From: Aurantibrevibacter litoralis
Lineage (GTDB): Bacteria; Bacteroidota; Bacteroidia; Flavobacteriales; Flavobacteriaceae
Direction of reading: 5' to 3'
Assembly (NCBI RefSeq): GCF_034651555.1
Contig: NZ_JAYEEQ010000020.1
Location: 5,335 to 69,334, forward strand
Length of the DNA stretch: 64,000 bases
Part shown: piece by piece, positions 54,073 through 62,823 of the stretch
Numbering within the stretch: the first letter of the stretch is position 1
Layout of the letters: each line of letters starts with the position of its first letter
Translations under genes and position numbers: made by a program
The notes under the pieces: model-generated
The model's database searches: none
What the model saw: only the letters and a program-made list of their open reading frames with translations
What the model was told of the DNA's origin: nothing

Positions 54073-54938
54073 AAACTATCACTAAAACAAAGGCAATGAC
54101 ACTGTGCGCTGTCCTTATAATACTGATATCGTGTAGTAAGAGACCAGAATTCGTGGAAGTCGACAACATTGTCATCCTAGCCTCTGATAGTGAAACGCTA
54201 ACTGTTGGCATGGATTATATTGTGTACAATTCCAACAATGTTCGGACAAAATTACGCCAATCCAGTATGGAAATATACTATAAGGACTCGTTGGTGGGTC
54301 ATGGTTTCCTTAACGAAGAAGTGGCACTAAGTGCCAATGATACCATAGGAATCCCTGTAAGTTGTAAAATAAACTTAAAGAGGTTAAGTATATTCTACCC
54401 CGAATTGCTTGCTTCGGATTCTTCAACTTTTGACCTTAAAGGAAAAGGAACGGTGGGCTTTATGTTGAACTCATTTAACATAGTTCTTGATGATCAAATT
54501 CACCTAAACACCAAAAAGACCATTTTAGATCAAATTGAAAAAAATCTAAACAATGGCAAGAATTTCAAGTTACGCGCCATATCCAGCAATAAGTTACCTT
54601 CTTTAACAAAAACACAATTAAAACTGCAAATGGAGGCCATCAACCAAATGCCAATTGCATATCAGATAGACAGTTTGGAATTAGACTTTTATCTGGATAG
54701 AGACAATGGAAGTGTGGCCCATTGGTCCTTGGAAAAGCCGTATAACCAGAGCCCCATGGGATCACAGATAATACCTTTAGAGGTTACACTGAACAATCTG
54801 GATATGTTGAAGCAAATGAAGTTCTCTTGGTTGGCCGACCAAAAAGTAGATTTTTTTATTTTAGGACAGGCTCAGGTACTTATCGAGGGATATAGGTTCA
54901 AAATGCCAATAAATGACTTGCTGGAAATTCGTTTTTAA
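54069..54938 (+). CDS. Lipoprotein with a LEA14/WHy-like domain
   Basis: 289 residues with a lipoprotein signal (LCAVLIILISCSKRP, lipid Cys at about 22). The body is beta-rich; the segment VDNIVILASDSETLTVGMDYIVYNSNNVRTKLRQSSMEIYYKDSLVGHG resembles a LEA type 2 (WHy) domain, a fold of envelope lipoproteins. It overlaps the transporter stop by four bases (ATGA), so translation is coupled. A partner of the transporter at the membrane is plausible but not shown. Confidence 0.6.
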   Translation: MKTITKTKAMTLCAVLIILISCSKRPEFVEVDNIVILASDSETLTVGMDYIVYNSNNVRTKLRQSSMEIYYKDSLVGHGFLNEEVALSANDTIGIPVSCKINLKRLSIFYPELLASDSSTFDLKGKGTVGFMLNSFNIVLDDQIHLNTKKTILDQIEKNLNNGKNFKLRAISSNKLPSLTKTQLKLQMEAINQMPIAYQIDSLELDFYLDRDNGSVAHWSLEKPYNQSPMGSQIIPLEVTLNNLDMLKQMKFSWLADQKVDFFILGQAQVLIEGYRFKMPINDLLEIRF

Positions 54939-54955
54939 GAAAGCTTAATGACCAT

Positions 54956-55519
54956 ATGACCGATCAGGAACTGTTACATCAACTCAGAATAGGAAACGAG
55001 GATTGCCTTGGGCAGTTATATGCACATTTGGACTTGGTAAAAAACTGGATTAAAAGAAACAATGGAAACGATGAAGATGCTCTAGATGTGTTCCAGGAAG
55101 CGATAATTGTTTTCTACAAGAATGTTATGTCCGGAAACTATGAGCAAAAAAGCAAAATAAGCACGTATTTGTTCGAAATTTGTAAGAGACAGTGGCTTAA
55201 TCATCTCAATCGTAGAAAACGCTATGAAAAATTAGGGGGAACCGCTGGTAGTGAAAGCAAGCTTGAAGAAGAACTTATTTATGAGGTTACCCAAAGAGGT
55301 TCTAGGCTGAAAGATTATTTAAGTAAGGCAATGTCTAGTCTAGGGGAACCCTGCAAGTCCCTTTTGGAGACTACTATTTTTCTGGGGGTGCGAATGGAGG
55401 ATATCGCAGAGAGGTTCAACTATTCAAGTGCCCGATCGGCGAGCCAACAGAAATTAAGATGCCTTAAAAAGTTGAGGGAATTAATTTCGTATGACGATAT
55501 AATTGCTTTAAAACATTGA
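54956..55519 (+). CDS. ECF-like RNA polymerase sigma factor
   Basis: 187 residues. Region 2 is seen in EDALDVFQEAIIVFYKNV and ISTYLFEICKRQWLNHLNRRKR, region 4 in LEKLL-like SLLETTIFLGVRMEDIAERFNYSSARSASQQKLRCLKKLRELI with a helix-turn-helix. It lacks regions 1 and 3, as in ECF factors. It sits 17 bases after the lipoprotein and one base before the anti-sigma-like gene. I infer that it recognises the GATGAC-N14-GTTATA element upstream of its own operon. Confidence 0.88.
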   Translation: MTDQELLHQLRIGNEDCLGQLYAHLDLVKNWIKRNNGNDEDALDVFQEAIIVFYKNVMSGNYEQKSKISTYLFEICKRQWLNHLNRRKRYEKLGGTAGSESKLEEELIYEVTQRGSRLKDYLSKAMSSLGEPCKSLLETTIFLGVRMEDIAERFNYSSARSASQQKLRCLKKLRELISYDDIIALKH

Positions 55520-55520
55520 A

Positions 55521-56759
55521 ATGCAAGAAGACTTAAAGCACATAGAACTCATAGACAAGTACTTACGAAATGCGTTGAACCCATCGGAAAAAGTTGAGGT
55601 AGAAAAGTTATTGGACAATGATTCCGATTTTGCAAAGGAAGTAATGATCTACGAAAAAATATATGAAGGAATAACTAAGAAAGGAGAGACAGATTTAAAG
55701 AACCGCTTACGAAATTATTATAAAGAATATAATACAAATCGAGAAACTGACACTGCTCACAAACCAACTGGAAAATATCGTAGGCTTTTTATATATGGTG
55801 GGTCTATTGCAGCATGTCTTATTGTTGGAGGAGCTATTTTATTTTTTAACAACAACGACCCTTCAGCATCAAATACCAAGCCCATTGTAGTAGATGTAGA
55901 CACAACATCAACAAAAAAACCGGACTCCATATTCGATGTAAAAGAAGAAATACTGGTTGAAGAAACCCCCAAAAACGATTTAAAAATTGACCAAGTGCAT
56001 GATAATGATGGTTTGGTTAACCAAGAAAATGCCAATGAACCCAAAAAGGAAGATAGTATTCAAAGTTTGGACATTGATAATGAGGTACAACTAGCCTTTG
56101 GAGGTTTCAAAACACTCCATAGTAGTGCCATAAGGAGATATGAATATGCAAAGTCCTTGTCCTATACTTTTTATGATGGTGTTTTTAAATTATATGGAGA
56201 CCCATTGATAGGGAAGTTGGAAGCCTTATCTCTAAGGATTGTAAAAAACGGTGAATCTGGCTATTTTCTTAAATATAAAAACGACTACTATGAATTGCAC
56301 GAAACTGAATACAGATTGGAATTAAAAAGGCTAGTTAAAAAGCAAGACAACCAAGGGGTGAATACCCTCTTCACGACAGCTCCGAAATTAATTCCATCTA
56401 AGGAGAACGTTATTTTGGAAATAGTGGGCGTCCAAAAATCCTCAACAGAGTTATCGGAATTATTGGTAAGGATAGACACTCAAAGGACGATAGAAAAAAC
56501 ATATTTTTTCAAAAAAGGCCAAGAACATCTAGAGCTCATTCTCAATGCCGACTTGGATCAGGAAGAAGCAAAGGTGTATCGAATAGAAGAAGGTGGAAAG
56601 TACCATTATTTTTTGGTTCAAGAGAATCAGATTTATGCCTTGGATGAGAGTTCAAAAAGGCCTACGCCTCTGATAACCGTTGATATCACTACCAACAAAT
56701 TGGCACGATTATTTATGAAAAGAGAACCTATAAAAACAGTGGTTTATAAAGAAAAGTAA
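55521..56759 (+). CDS. Membrane anti-sigma-like protein
   Basis: 412 residues. The N-terminal part (MQEDLKHIELIDKYLRNALNPSEKVEVEKLLDNDSDFAKEVMIYE) resembles the helical anti-sigma domain found after Bacteroidota ECF factors, without the zinc His/Cys set. One membrane helix lies near residues 90-112 (RLFIYGGSIAACLIVGGAILFF). The long extracytoplasmic part (about 115-412) is charged and not recognised. It starts one base after the sigma factor stop; its own stop overlaps the next ATG as TAATG. Anti-sigma function is inferred from position and topology. Confidence 0.62.
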   Translation: MQEDLKHIELIDKYLRNALNPSEKVEVEKLLDNDSDFAKEVMIYEKIYEGITKKGETDLKNRLRNYYKEYNTNRETDTAHKPTGKYRRLFIYGGSIAACLIVGGAILFFNNNDPSASNTKPIVVDVDTTSTKKPDSIFDVKEEILVEETPKNDLKIDQVHDNDGLVNQENANEPKKEDSIQSLDIDNEVQLAFGGFKTLHSSAIRRYEYAKSLSYTFYDGVFKLYGDPLIGKLEALSLRIVKNGESGYFLKYKNDYYELHETEYRLELKRLVKKQDNQGVNTLFTTAPKLIPSKENVILEIVGVQKSSTELSELLVRIDTQRTIEKTYFFKKGQEHLELILNADLDQEEAKVYRIEEGGKYHYFLVQENQIYALDESSKRPTPLITVDITTNKLARLFMKREPIKTVVYKEK

Positions 56760-57877
56760 TGCAGAAAGTGCATAATGACAAAATCCTTGCGCCAGTCTGT
56801 TTGGGTAAAAAATGGGGTTTTATAAATAGAACAGGTGACGTTGAAATACCGCTTCAATTTGATCATGCCTTTGGTTTTTATGAAGGCTTAGCAAAGGTAG
56901 TGCTTGGAGAAAAATGCGGCTTCATAAATACCGTGGGAGAATTCGTGATTCCTCCCATTTATAATATAGGTGGTTCCTCTAATTTTTTTAATGATGGTTT
57001 TGTCAAGTTAAAACTAGAAGAGAAGTCCTTCATAGCAAATACAGATGGAGAAGAAATCGACGTAAGTAAATTTGAAGAAATTTGTGGATTTTCAGAAGGC
57101 CTGGCCGCAGTCAAAACAAATGGGAAATGGGGATACATCAATAAACTTGGCGAAATGGTCATACCCCCAAAGTATAGCACTACCTACGAATTTCAGGAAG
57201 GTTTGGCAGAAGTGGAATTAAATGGAAAATGGGGTTATATCAAGAGTAATGGAGAAGATGCTATTTCCTTAAAATATACCGATGCGGCAGAATTTTCAGA
57301 AGGTTTGGCTCGTGTAGAATACGGAAACGCTTATGGATTTATAGATAAAAAAGGTAATGAAGCCGTTCCCTGTAGATACGAACAAGCCACGATATTTTCG
57401 GAAGGTAGGGTTGCCGTGTCCAACAAAAGGTATTGGGGTTACATAGATACCAAAGGAATACCAATTACCCCATTTAAATACAATGAAGCGTCTCCGTTTG
57501 ATTATAAACCTAATGAACCCCATATTTTTTCAGAGGGCTTGGCAGCTGTTCAATTTGAAGGTAAATATGGTTTTATAAATGAGAATGGAGATGAGATAAT
57601 CCCTTTTGAATATGCTTCTACTTATGGTTTTCAAGATGGGTTGGCCTTTGTTGTTAATTCCTATGGATATGGTGGATTTGTAAATAAGTGTGGAGATGTG
57701 GTAGTTCCACTAAAATACTTGAAAGCCAAAAGGTTCGCCCATGGACTTGCCGCAGTAAAATTAGACAAAAAATGGGGAGCCGTCAATGCTAAGGATGAAC
57801 TTGTCATTTCCATGCGATTCGATCATTTGGGGATTTTTAGAAACTGTAATGCACCTTTTGAAAGAATAAAAGAATAG
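56759..57877 (+). CDS. WG-repeat protein
   Basis: 372 residues of about ten WG repeats and little else. Examples: KKWGFINRTGDVEIP, GKWGYINKLGEMVIP, NAYGFIDKKGNEAVP, RYWGYIDTKGIPITP and GKYGFINENGDEIIP, each followed by an FxEGLAxV segment. There is no signal peptide, so it is probably cytosolic. WG repeats form a beta-propeller-like binding surface; ligand unknown. Last gene of the central operon. Confidence 0.9.
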   Translation: MQKVHNDKILAPVCLGKKWGFINRTGDVEIPLQFDHAFGFYEGLAKVVLGEKCGFINTVGEFVIPPIYNIGGSSNFFNDGFVKLKLEEKSFIANTDGEEIDVSKFEEICGFSEGLAAVKTNGKWGYINKLGEMVIPPKYSTTYEFQEGLAEVELNGKWGYIKSNGEDAISLKYTDAAEFSEGLARVEYGNAYGFIDKKGNEAVPCRYEQATIFSEGRVAVSNKRYWGYIDTKGIPITPFKYNEASPFDYKPNEPHIFSEGLAAVQFEGKYGFINENGDEIIPFEYASTYGFQDGLAFVVNSYGYGGFVNKCGDVVVPLKYLKAKRFAHGLAAVKLDKKWGAVNAKDELVISMRFDHLGIFRNCNAPFERIKE

Positions 57878-57892
57878 TTGTCGCAAAAAAAA

Positions 57893-57918
57893 GATGACAT
57901 TTTCATTTTATGGTTATA
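57893..57918 (+). promoter_or_regulatory. Shared island promoter element, site 3
   Basis: GATGAC (57893-57898), 14 bases, GTTATA (57913-57918), 29 bases before the start at 57948. It heads the kinase operon. Confidence 0.65.
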
Positions 57919-57947
57919 CATGTAGAGAAATAGGAACCAAATAGAAA

Positions 57948-58442
57948 ATGAAGACCATAAATTCTGAACGCTTTAGATTTCGCTTATGTTTTTTAAGCAT
58001 TATCTGTGTATTTTTAGTAGGAGGGTTAAAGTTGGGCCATTCCCAAAAAAATCCGGAATACCGATCTATGGTAGGATTTCATTGCTCCTTTTTTGGCAGT
58101 TCGACAGAATTAGTGAGTGAAATGGAATTGGATATAGAAAAAGAAAACCATGAAAAGATAAGAAAACTGCTTTTCTCCCATGATACCGGGAAAAGTTATT
58201 TAGCGGTATTGGTATGCGAGGCATTGGAAAAATACAAAATAGTATATTTAACTCCTTTGGAGAAAATGCGTATTCAAGGGCTTTATGATTCTGACGACGA
58301 ATTATCCTTTTGTGCTGGTTGTGCACTTTACAAATCCTACAGATTAAAGGATGTCCTCAGAACAAATACCGGGTTTGGGGTAGAAGCCAGAAAGTGGGTA
58401 TCAAAAAAATTTAGCAACCAAAATGTCTATATGAATCATTAA
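57948..58442 (+). CDS. Small secreted protein of unknown function
   Basis: 164 residues with an N-terminal export signal (CFLSIICVFLVGGLKLGHSQ). The mature part is short and mixed alpha/beta, with Cys residues at GFHCSFFGS, VLVCEAL and SFCAGCALYKS that could form disulfides or a metal site (CAGC). No family recognised. First gene of the third island operon. Confidence 0.65.
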   Translation: MKTINSERFRFRLCFLSIICVFLVGGLKLGHSQKNPEYRSMVGFHCSFFGSSTELVSEMELDIEKENHEKIRKLLFSHDTGKSYLAVLVCEALEKYKIVYLTPLEKMRIQGLYDSDDELSFCAGCALYKSYRLKDVLRTNTGFGVEARKWVSKKFSNQNVYMNH

Positions 58443-58453
58443 AAACTAAAAGG

Positions 58454-59227
58454 ATGAAAAAACTAGTACTACTAATAACTTTAATGGTTTTCGTTCCTAA
58501 CCTGATTATGGCAAAAAGAGGCACAGGCCTTTTTGGAAAAAGCGAACGGATAAATAAAATTATCGATGTAGACATAAAGGGTGCCAAAGGGGAAGACCTT
58601 TACCTAGGATACAAGACTACCTCCCTATTTATATTTATGGGAGTCTATATGAAAGATGATGGCTACGTTTTGGGCATTAAAGGAAAGTTTGGATCGTACT
58701 ATCCACTGGATAACCAACAACTTTTATCCTTTCAAGAAAACGGTAGTCTCCCGAATCCTCTGCCGTCTTACGAAATACCATTTACGGATTGGCTATGGGG
58801 TTTTTCTCTTTGGATATTAATGGTAATATTGGCGGTGATTTGGTTCTTTCCAAAAAGCGGAAAGTCCCTTTATGAAAGGGGTTGTACATACTATTTTGGA
58901 AAAAATGTCAAAGTAGACTATTCCAAGGCTTTTGCATACTTTCAAAAATCGGCAAAAAAGAAATATGCCCCGGCGATATTCAATTTGGGAATCATGCACC
59001 TCAAGGGCCAGGGAGTGCCAAAAGACATCCAGCAAGCCGTTCCGCTATTTGAACAAGCATCGGATATAGGAAACACCAATGCAAATGTGACATTGGGTAA
59101 CCTCTACTATGAAGGGGTGGAAATTCAGAAAGACTTGGGCAAGGCGAAGGTATGGTTCAACAAAGCTTGTGGACAAGGCCATGATGGGGCATGCAAAATG
59201 GTGGCTCATATCCAAGAACAACATTGA
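58454..59227 (+). CDS. Membrane protein with C-terminal Sel1 repeats
   Basis: 257 residues. A signal-like N-terminus (LVLLITLMVFVPNLIMA) and a second hydrophobic helix near 118-134 (WGFSLWILMVILAVIWFF) frame a short domain. The rest holds Sel1 repeats (GCTYYFGKNVKVDYSKAFAYFQKSAKKK, APAIFNLGIMHLKGQGVPKD, ANVTLGNLYYEGVEIQKD). With two membrane segments the Sel1 part is probably cytosolic. It likely scaffolds partners such as the next gene's kinase, which also carries Sel1 repeats. Confidence 0.75.
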   Translation: MKKLVLLITLMVFVPNLIMAKRGTGLFGKSERINKIIDVDIKGAKGEDLYLGYKTTSLFIFMGVYMKDDGYVLGIKGKFGSYYPLDNQQLLSFQENGSLPNPLPSYEIPFTDWLWGFSLWILMVILAVIWFFPKSGKSLYERGCTYYFGKNVKVDYSKAFAYFQKSAKKKYAPAIFNLGIMHLKGQGVPKDIQQAVPLFEQASDIGNTNANVTLGNLYYEGVEIQKDLGKAKVWFNKACGQGHDGACKMVAHIQEQH

Positions 59228-59272
59228 TTTTTAGTACATTTAGGAAACGACCGAACAAACAACAAAAAACCT

Positions 59273-62035
59273 ATGAAACTATCACATTACGAGTGGAACC
59301 CCGAAAAAGACCTTATTGCAGAAGGTGGATTCGCCGAGGTTTTCAAGGCACGAGACCTGAATACAACGGGACGGTTTGTGGCACTTAAAATTTATAAAGA
59401 GGCCGTTTCCAGAGGTACACGGGGAAGTACCGGTCAAAAAAAATATAGTCTGGAACAGGAGTTCTCCAAAATTGATGGGCTGTCGCACACACATCTTATC
59501 ACCTATTATGATTTGGAGTATATAGTCCATAAAGATGCCATGGGTAGGGATGCCAATTATCCGGTTCTTGTTATGGAATACGCCGGAGGGGGTACCTTGG
59601 CTCAGGCAATTCAGAAAGGGTTGTCCCTTAAAGATTCAGAAAAAATCATTCTAGAAGTTGCCAAAGCTGTGGATTATCTTCACGGGCAGGGTATTATCCA
59701 TAGGGATCTAAAGCCAGGCAATGTTCTTTTTAGCAGGGATAGAAGCGGAATCAGAGTACCAAAAATAACAGATTTTGGCATCAGTCAAGATGTTCTATCC
59801 GAAAAAACTATCCAGCAATCTATGACAGAGGGGGTGGGAACGCCCCATTATATGGCTCCAGAACAATTCTTCAAAAAGAAGTTTGGATTGAATGGAGAAA
59901 TCGGTGAACGTACAGATATTTGGGCTCTTGGGATTATGTTCTACACGATGTTAACGGGGAAATTACCCTTCGGACATAAGAGCAAAGATTATGAGCTGAC
60001 CAGAGATAGTATTATTAACGACCAACCCGATTATTCAGAAGTTCCCGAAAGGTATAAAGACGTTTTGCGTACCTGTCTGGAGAAAAATGCAATTGATAGG
60101 TTTGCCAATGTTTGTGGGTTTATCCAAGCTCTTAATGGTGTAGATGGCGATGACGGTACCGTTTTTATGAGTTCAAATACATCTATGAACGATAATAAAA
60201 AGAGTAAAAAGAAAAAAATTTGGCCTTTCTTGATACTATTTTTAGGAGTCTTAGGATTAGGTTTCGGTGGTTATTCGTTTTATCGCTCCACAAAGATAGA
60301 TACACTTTTGTCCGATGGCTGGAACTTGTACAAAGAGGGGAAATTTAAAGAAGCTTATAATGCCTATGCAAAGGCCTCGGAATATGAGTCAGGGGAAGCC
60401 TTTTATTATATGTCCAGGTTTTCCCAGAATGGCTACGGAACCGATATTGATTATGAAAAAGGGTTTGAATATGCGGATAGAGCCATCGATATTGGGTATG
60501 ACATGGCAAATTTTAACCACGGATGGGCTTATTATAACGAACTTGGTGTAGATAGAGACACTGTTGAGGCCAATAAATTCTATGAAAAAGCAAAGAGTAG
60601 CATCATAACCTTAAGTGAAAGTGACAATCCAGAGGCAAATAATCTAATGGGTTTAATGCACTTTCTTGGCGTTGCCATGGAAAAGGACGTGAGCAGGGCA
60701 AAATTGTATTATGAAAAAGCTTCTAGCCAGGGGCATCCCGCAGCAATCGAAAACTTGGCTATCCTCAACACATCAGAAAAGAACTACAAAGAAGCTTTTG
60801 AAGGTTATGAAAAATGCACAACCATTGGACGATATTCAGGATATCGGGGCATGGCCGACATGTACAGGTTTGGGCAATATGTTGCCAAGGATACCGTGAA
60901 GGCTTTGGAATTATATACAATTGCCGCCGAGAATGGGGATCTTCTATCCCAATTTAATCTGGGAATCTTCTACAAAAACGGGGTACTAGCCAAACCGGAT
61001 CGGATAAAGACCGTACAATGGTTGACCAAAGCTGCTGAAAAAGGGCATTTTGGGGCTCAAAATGAATTAGGAACTTTATATTTTACTGACAAAAATTATT
61101 CCGAGGCAAAAAAATGGTTCCAAAAAGCTGCTGAAAAAGGAAATACATTTGGCATGCACAATATGGGCCTTCTCCACTATAAAGGTTGGGGTGTTCCTAA
61201 GGACTTGAAGCTTGCTAAAAATTGGTACCGACAAGCAGCAGATAAAGGATATGCAAACTCCCAATATATGATGGGCAAGATTCTTGAATTCGGGGAAGAT
61301 GAGGGAACCCCAAACTTGCCCGAAGCGATACGATACTATGAGCTTGCAGCTGAGCAAAATCAAGGTTCTGCTTTGTACGCTATGGGAAGATTGTATTATG
61401 AGGGTAAGGAAAAAAAGAAAGATTATAATAGAGCCAAAGAACTGTTTACCCAAGCAGCAGACCAAAACATTTTAGATGCAGCGTATATGCTCGGCACCAT
61501 GGCGGAAAACGGAATAGCAGGATCCGTAAATTATTTGGAAGCTGAAAGAAGGTATCTTAAAGCCGCGAACAAGGGACATCTTAGTGCCCAGAAAAGGCTT
61601 GCAGCTATGTATTACAACCTCAAATTGGGAACAGACAATAAGAAAAAGGCGACCCAATGGTACCTAAAGGCAGCAGAACAAGGGGATATACACAGCCAAT
61701 TTCAGGTGGCGGTAATTTATTACGATGGCAAATATTACTATGCGGCCAAAAAATGGTTCCAAAGGGCTGCAGACCAAAATAATGCAAGCGCGCAAAGTTA
61801 TTTGGGTTATATGTACCACATGGGTCTGGGAGGTTCTAAAAACATTAAAAAGGCCTTTGAGTTTTATCAAAAGTCCGCAACCAATGGCGATATGGTTGGG
61901 ATGTACAACCTCGCCTCATGTTACTATAATGGCACCGGAACGCCAAAAAACAGGAATTTGGCAAAAATATGGAACCAACGATCTTGCGAGAAGGGGTATA
62001 AACACGCTTGCGATTTTGTCGCTAAAAACTACTAA
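59273..62035 (+). CDS. Transmembrane Ser/Thr kinase with Sel1 repeats
   Basis: 920 residues. An N-terminal Hanks-type kinase covers about 10-290 with all key residues: glycine loop IAEGGFAEVFKA, Lys39 in VALKIYK, HRDLKPGN with Asp145 and Asn150, DFG at 167-169 and APE at 195-197. A basic stretch and one membrane helix (about 316-337, WPFLILFLGVLGLGFGGYSFY) follow. Residues 345-920 are about fifteen Sel1 repeats (for example NNLMGLMHFLGVAMEKDVSRAK), placing them outside the cytoplasm. A sensor kinase coupled to the FHA proteins is the natural reading. Confidence 0.93.
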   Translation: MKLSHYEWNPEKDLIAEGGFAEVFKARDLNTTGRFVALKIYKEAVSRGTRGSTGQKKYSLEQEFSKIDGLSHTHLITYYDLEYIVHKDAMGRDANYPVLVMEYAGGGTLAQAIQKGLSLKDSEKIILEVAKAVDYLHGQGIIHRDLKPGNVLFSRDRSGIRVPKITDFGISQDVLSEKTIQQSMTEGVGTPHYMAPEQFFKKKFGLNGEIGERTDIWALGIMFYTMLTGKLPFGHKSKDYELTRDSIINDQPDYSEVPERYKDVLRTCLEKNAIDRFANVCGFIQALNGVDGDDGTVFMSSNTSMNDNKKSKKKKIWPFLILFLGVLGLGFGGYSFYRSTKIDTLLSDGWNLYKEGKFKEAYNAYAKASEYESGEAFYYMSRFSQNGYGTDIDYEKGFEYADRAIDIGYDMANFNHGWAYYNELGVDRDTVEANKFYEKAKSSIITLSESDNPEANNLMGLMHFLGVAMEKDVSRAKLYYEKASSQGHPAAIENLAILNTSEKNYKEAFEGYEKCTTIGRYSGYRGMADMYRFGQYVAKDTVKALELYTIAAENGDLLSQFNLGIFYKNGVLAKPDRIKTVQWLTKAAEKGHFGAQNELGTLYFTDKNYSEAKKWFQKAAEKGNTFGMHNMGLLHYKGWGVPKDLKLAKNWYRQAADKGYANSQYMMGKILEFGEDEGTPNLPEAIRYYELAAEQNQGSALYAMGRLYYEGKEKKKDYNRAKELFTQAADQNILDAAYMLGTMAENGIAGSVNYLEAERRYLKAANKGHLSAQKRLAAMYYNLKLGTDNKKKATQWYLKAAEQGDIHSQFQVAVIYYDGKYYYAAKKWFQRAADQNNASAQSYLGYMYHMGLGGSKNIKKAFEFYQKSATNGDMVGMYNLASCYYNGTGTPKNRNLAKIWNQRSCEKGYKHACDFVAKNY

Positions 62036-62039
62036 AAGA

Positions 62040-62783
62040 ATGGAAATCTACTTACCGGTTCATTGCAACGAAATAGGCCTAAGGAACACAAATGAAGATG
62101 CCATATACCCCGAAATACCAAGTACAGAATCCCGCTTGTTTATGGTATGCGATGGCGTTGGTGGCCAAGCCAAAGGCGAACTTGCATCCTGGATGGTATG
62201 TAATGAAATGGCCTGCTTTGTAAACGATAATATCTTAAAAACTGTTGGTAATCAAGCGTATTGGTCCCAAGCCTTAAAATTTGTGGAAAACCAATTTCAG
62301 AAGCATTTTACGGGTAGTCCCGAATCGAAGGGCATGGCAAGCACATTAAGTCTTTTATATATTTCCGATCAAGAAGAGAAAGTATTCATGGTCTGGATAG
62401 GCGATAGCAGGATATACCATATCCGAGATGGAAAAATCCTAAATCGCACAAAGGATCATTCCATTGTACAAGCGATGTTGGAAATGGGAGAGATTACCGT
62501 CCAAGAGGTCAAAGACCACCCCAAACGCCATGTGATAACAAGAGCTATCAATGGTTTGACCCCTTCTAAAGTGGATGTCAAGATTATTGAGGATCTTCAA
62601 AAGAACGATTTCTTCATGCTATGTTCTGATGGAATTCTAGAAAATGTGGACGATGAAAAGATTGAAAAGTGGTTTAAGAAAGAAACCTCGATTGAAAAAA
62701 TAAGGGCAAAGATCATGATTGAAGCGAATGGAAATACCAAGGACAATTACTCCATGTACCTAATAAAAATTGATAAAACATAG
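62040..62783 (+). CDS. PP2C-type Ser/Thr phosphatase
   Basis: 247 residues from ATG 62040 (MEIYLPVHCNEIGLRNTNED), four bases after the kinase stop; a longer frame upstream overlaps the kinase and is rejected. Metal and catalytic motifs are RNTNEDA, FMVCDGVGGQAKGE, VWIGDSRIYHIRDG, HVITRAING, FFMLCSDGILENV and KDNYSMYLI. It has no membrane helix, so it is cytosolic. It is the natural counterpart of the adjoining kinase, as in PpkA-PppA pairs of type VI secretion. Confidence 0.93.
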   Translation: MEIYLPVHCNEIGLRNTNEDAIYPEIPSTESRLFMVCDGVGGQAKGELASWMVCNEMACFVNDNILKTVGNQAYWSQALKFVENQFQKHFTGSPESKGMASTLSLLYISDQEEKVFMVWIGDSRIYHIRDGKILNRTKDHSIVQAMLEMGEITVQEVKDHPKRHVITRAINGLTPSKVDVKIIEDLQKNDFFMLCSDGILENVDDEKIEKWFKKETSIEKIRAKIMIEANGNTKDNYSMYLIKIDKT

Positions 62784-62823
62784 GCCTTACTGTAGGCGTT
62801 ACAATCTTTAATTAAAAGTCGAA

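Noticed and set aside
61725..62039. Upstream extension of the PP2C gene inside the kinase
   Set aside because: The first 105 codons are an out-of-frame reading of the Sel1 repeats; the phosphatase fold starts at 62040 with its own ATG just after the kinase stop.
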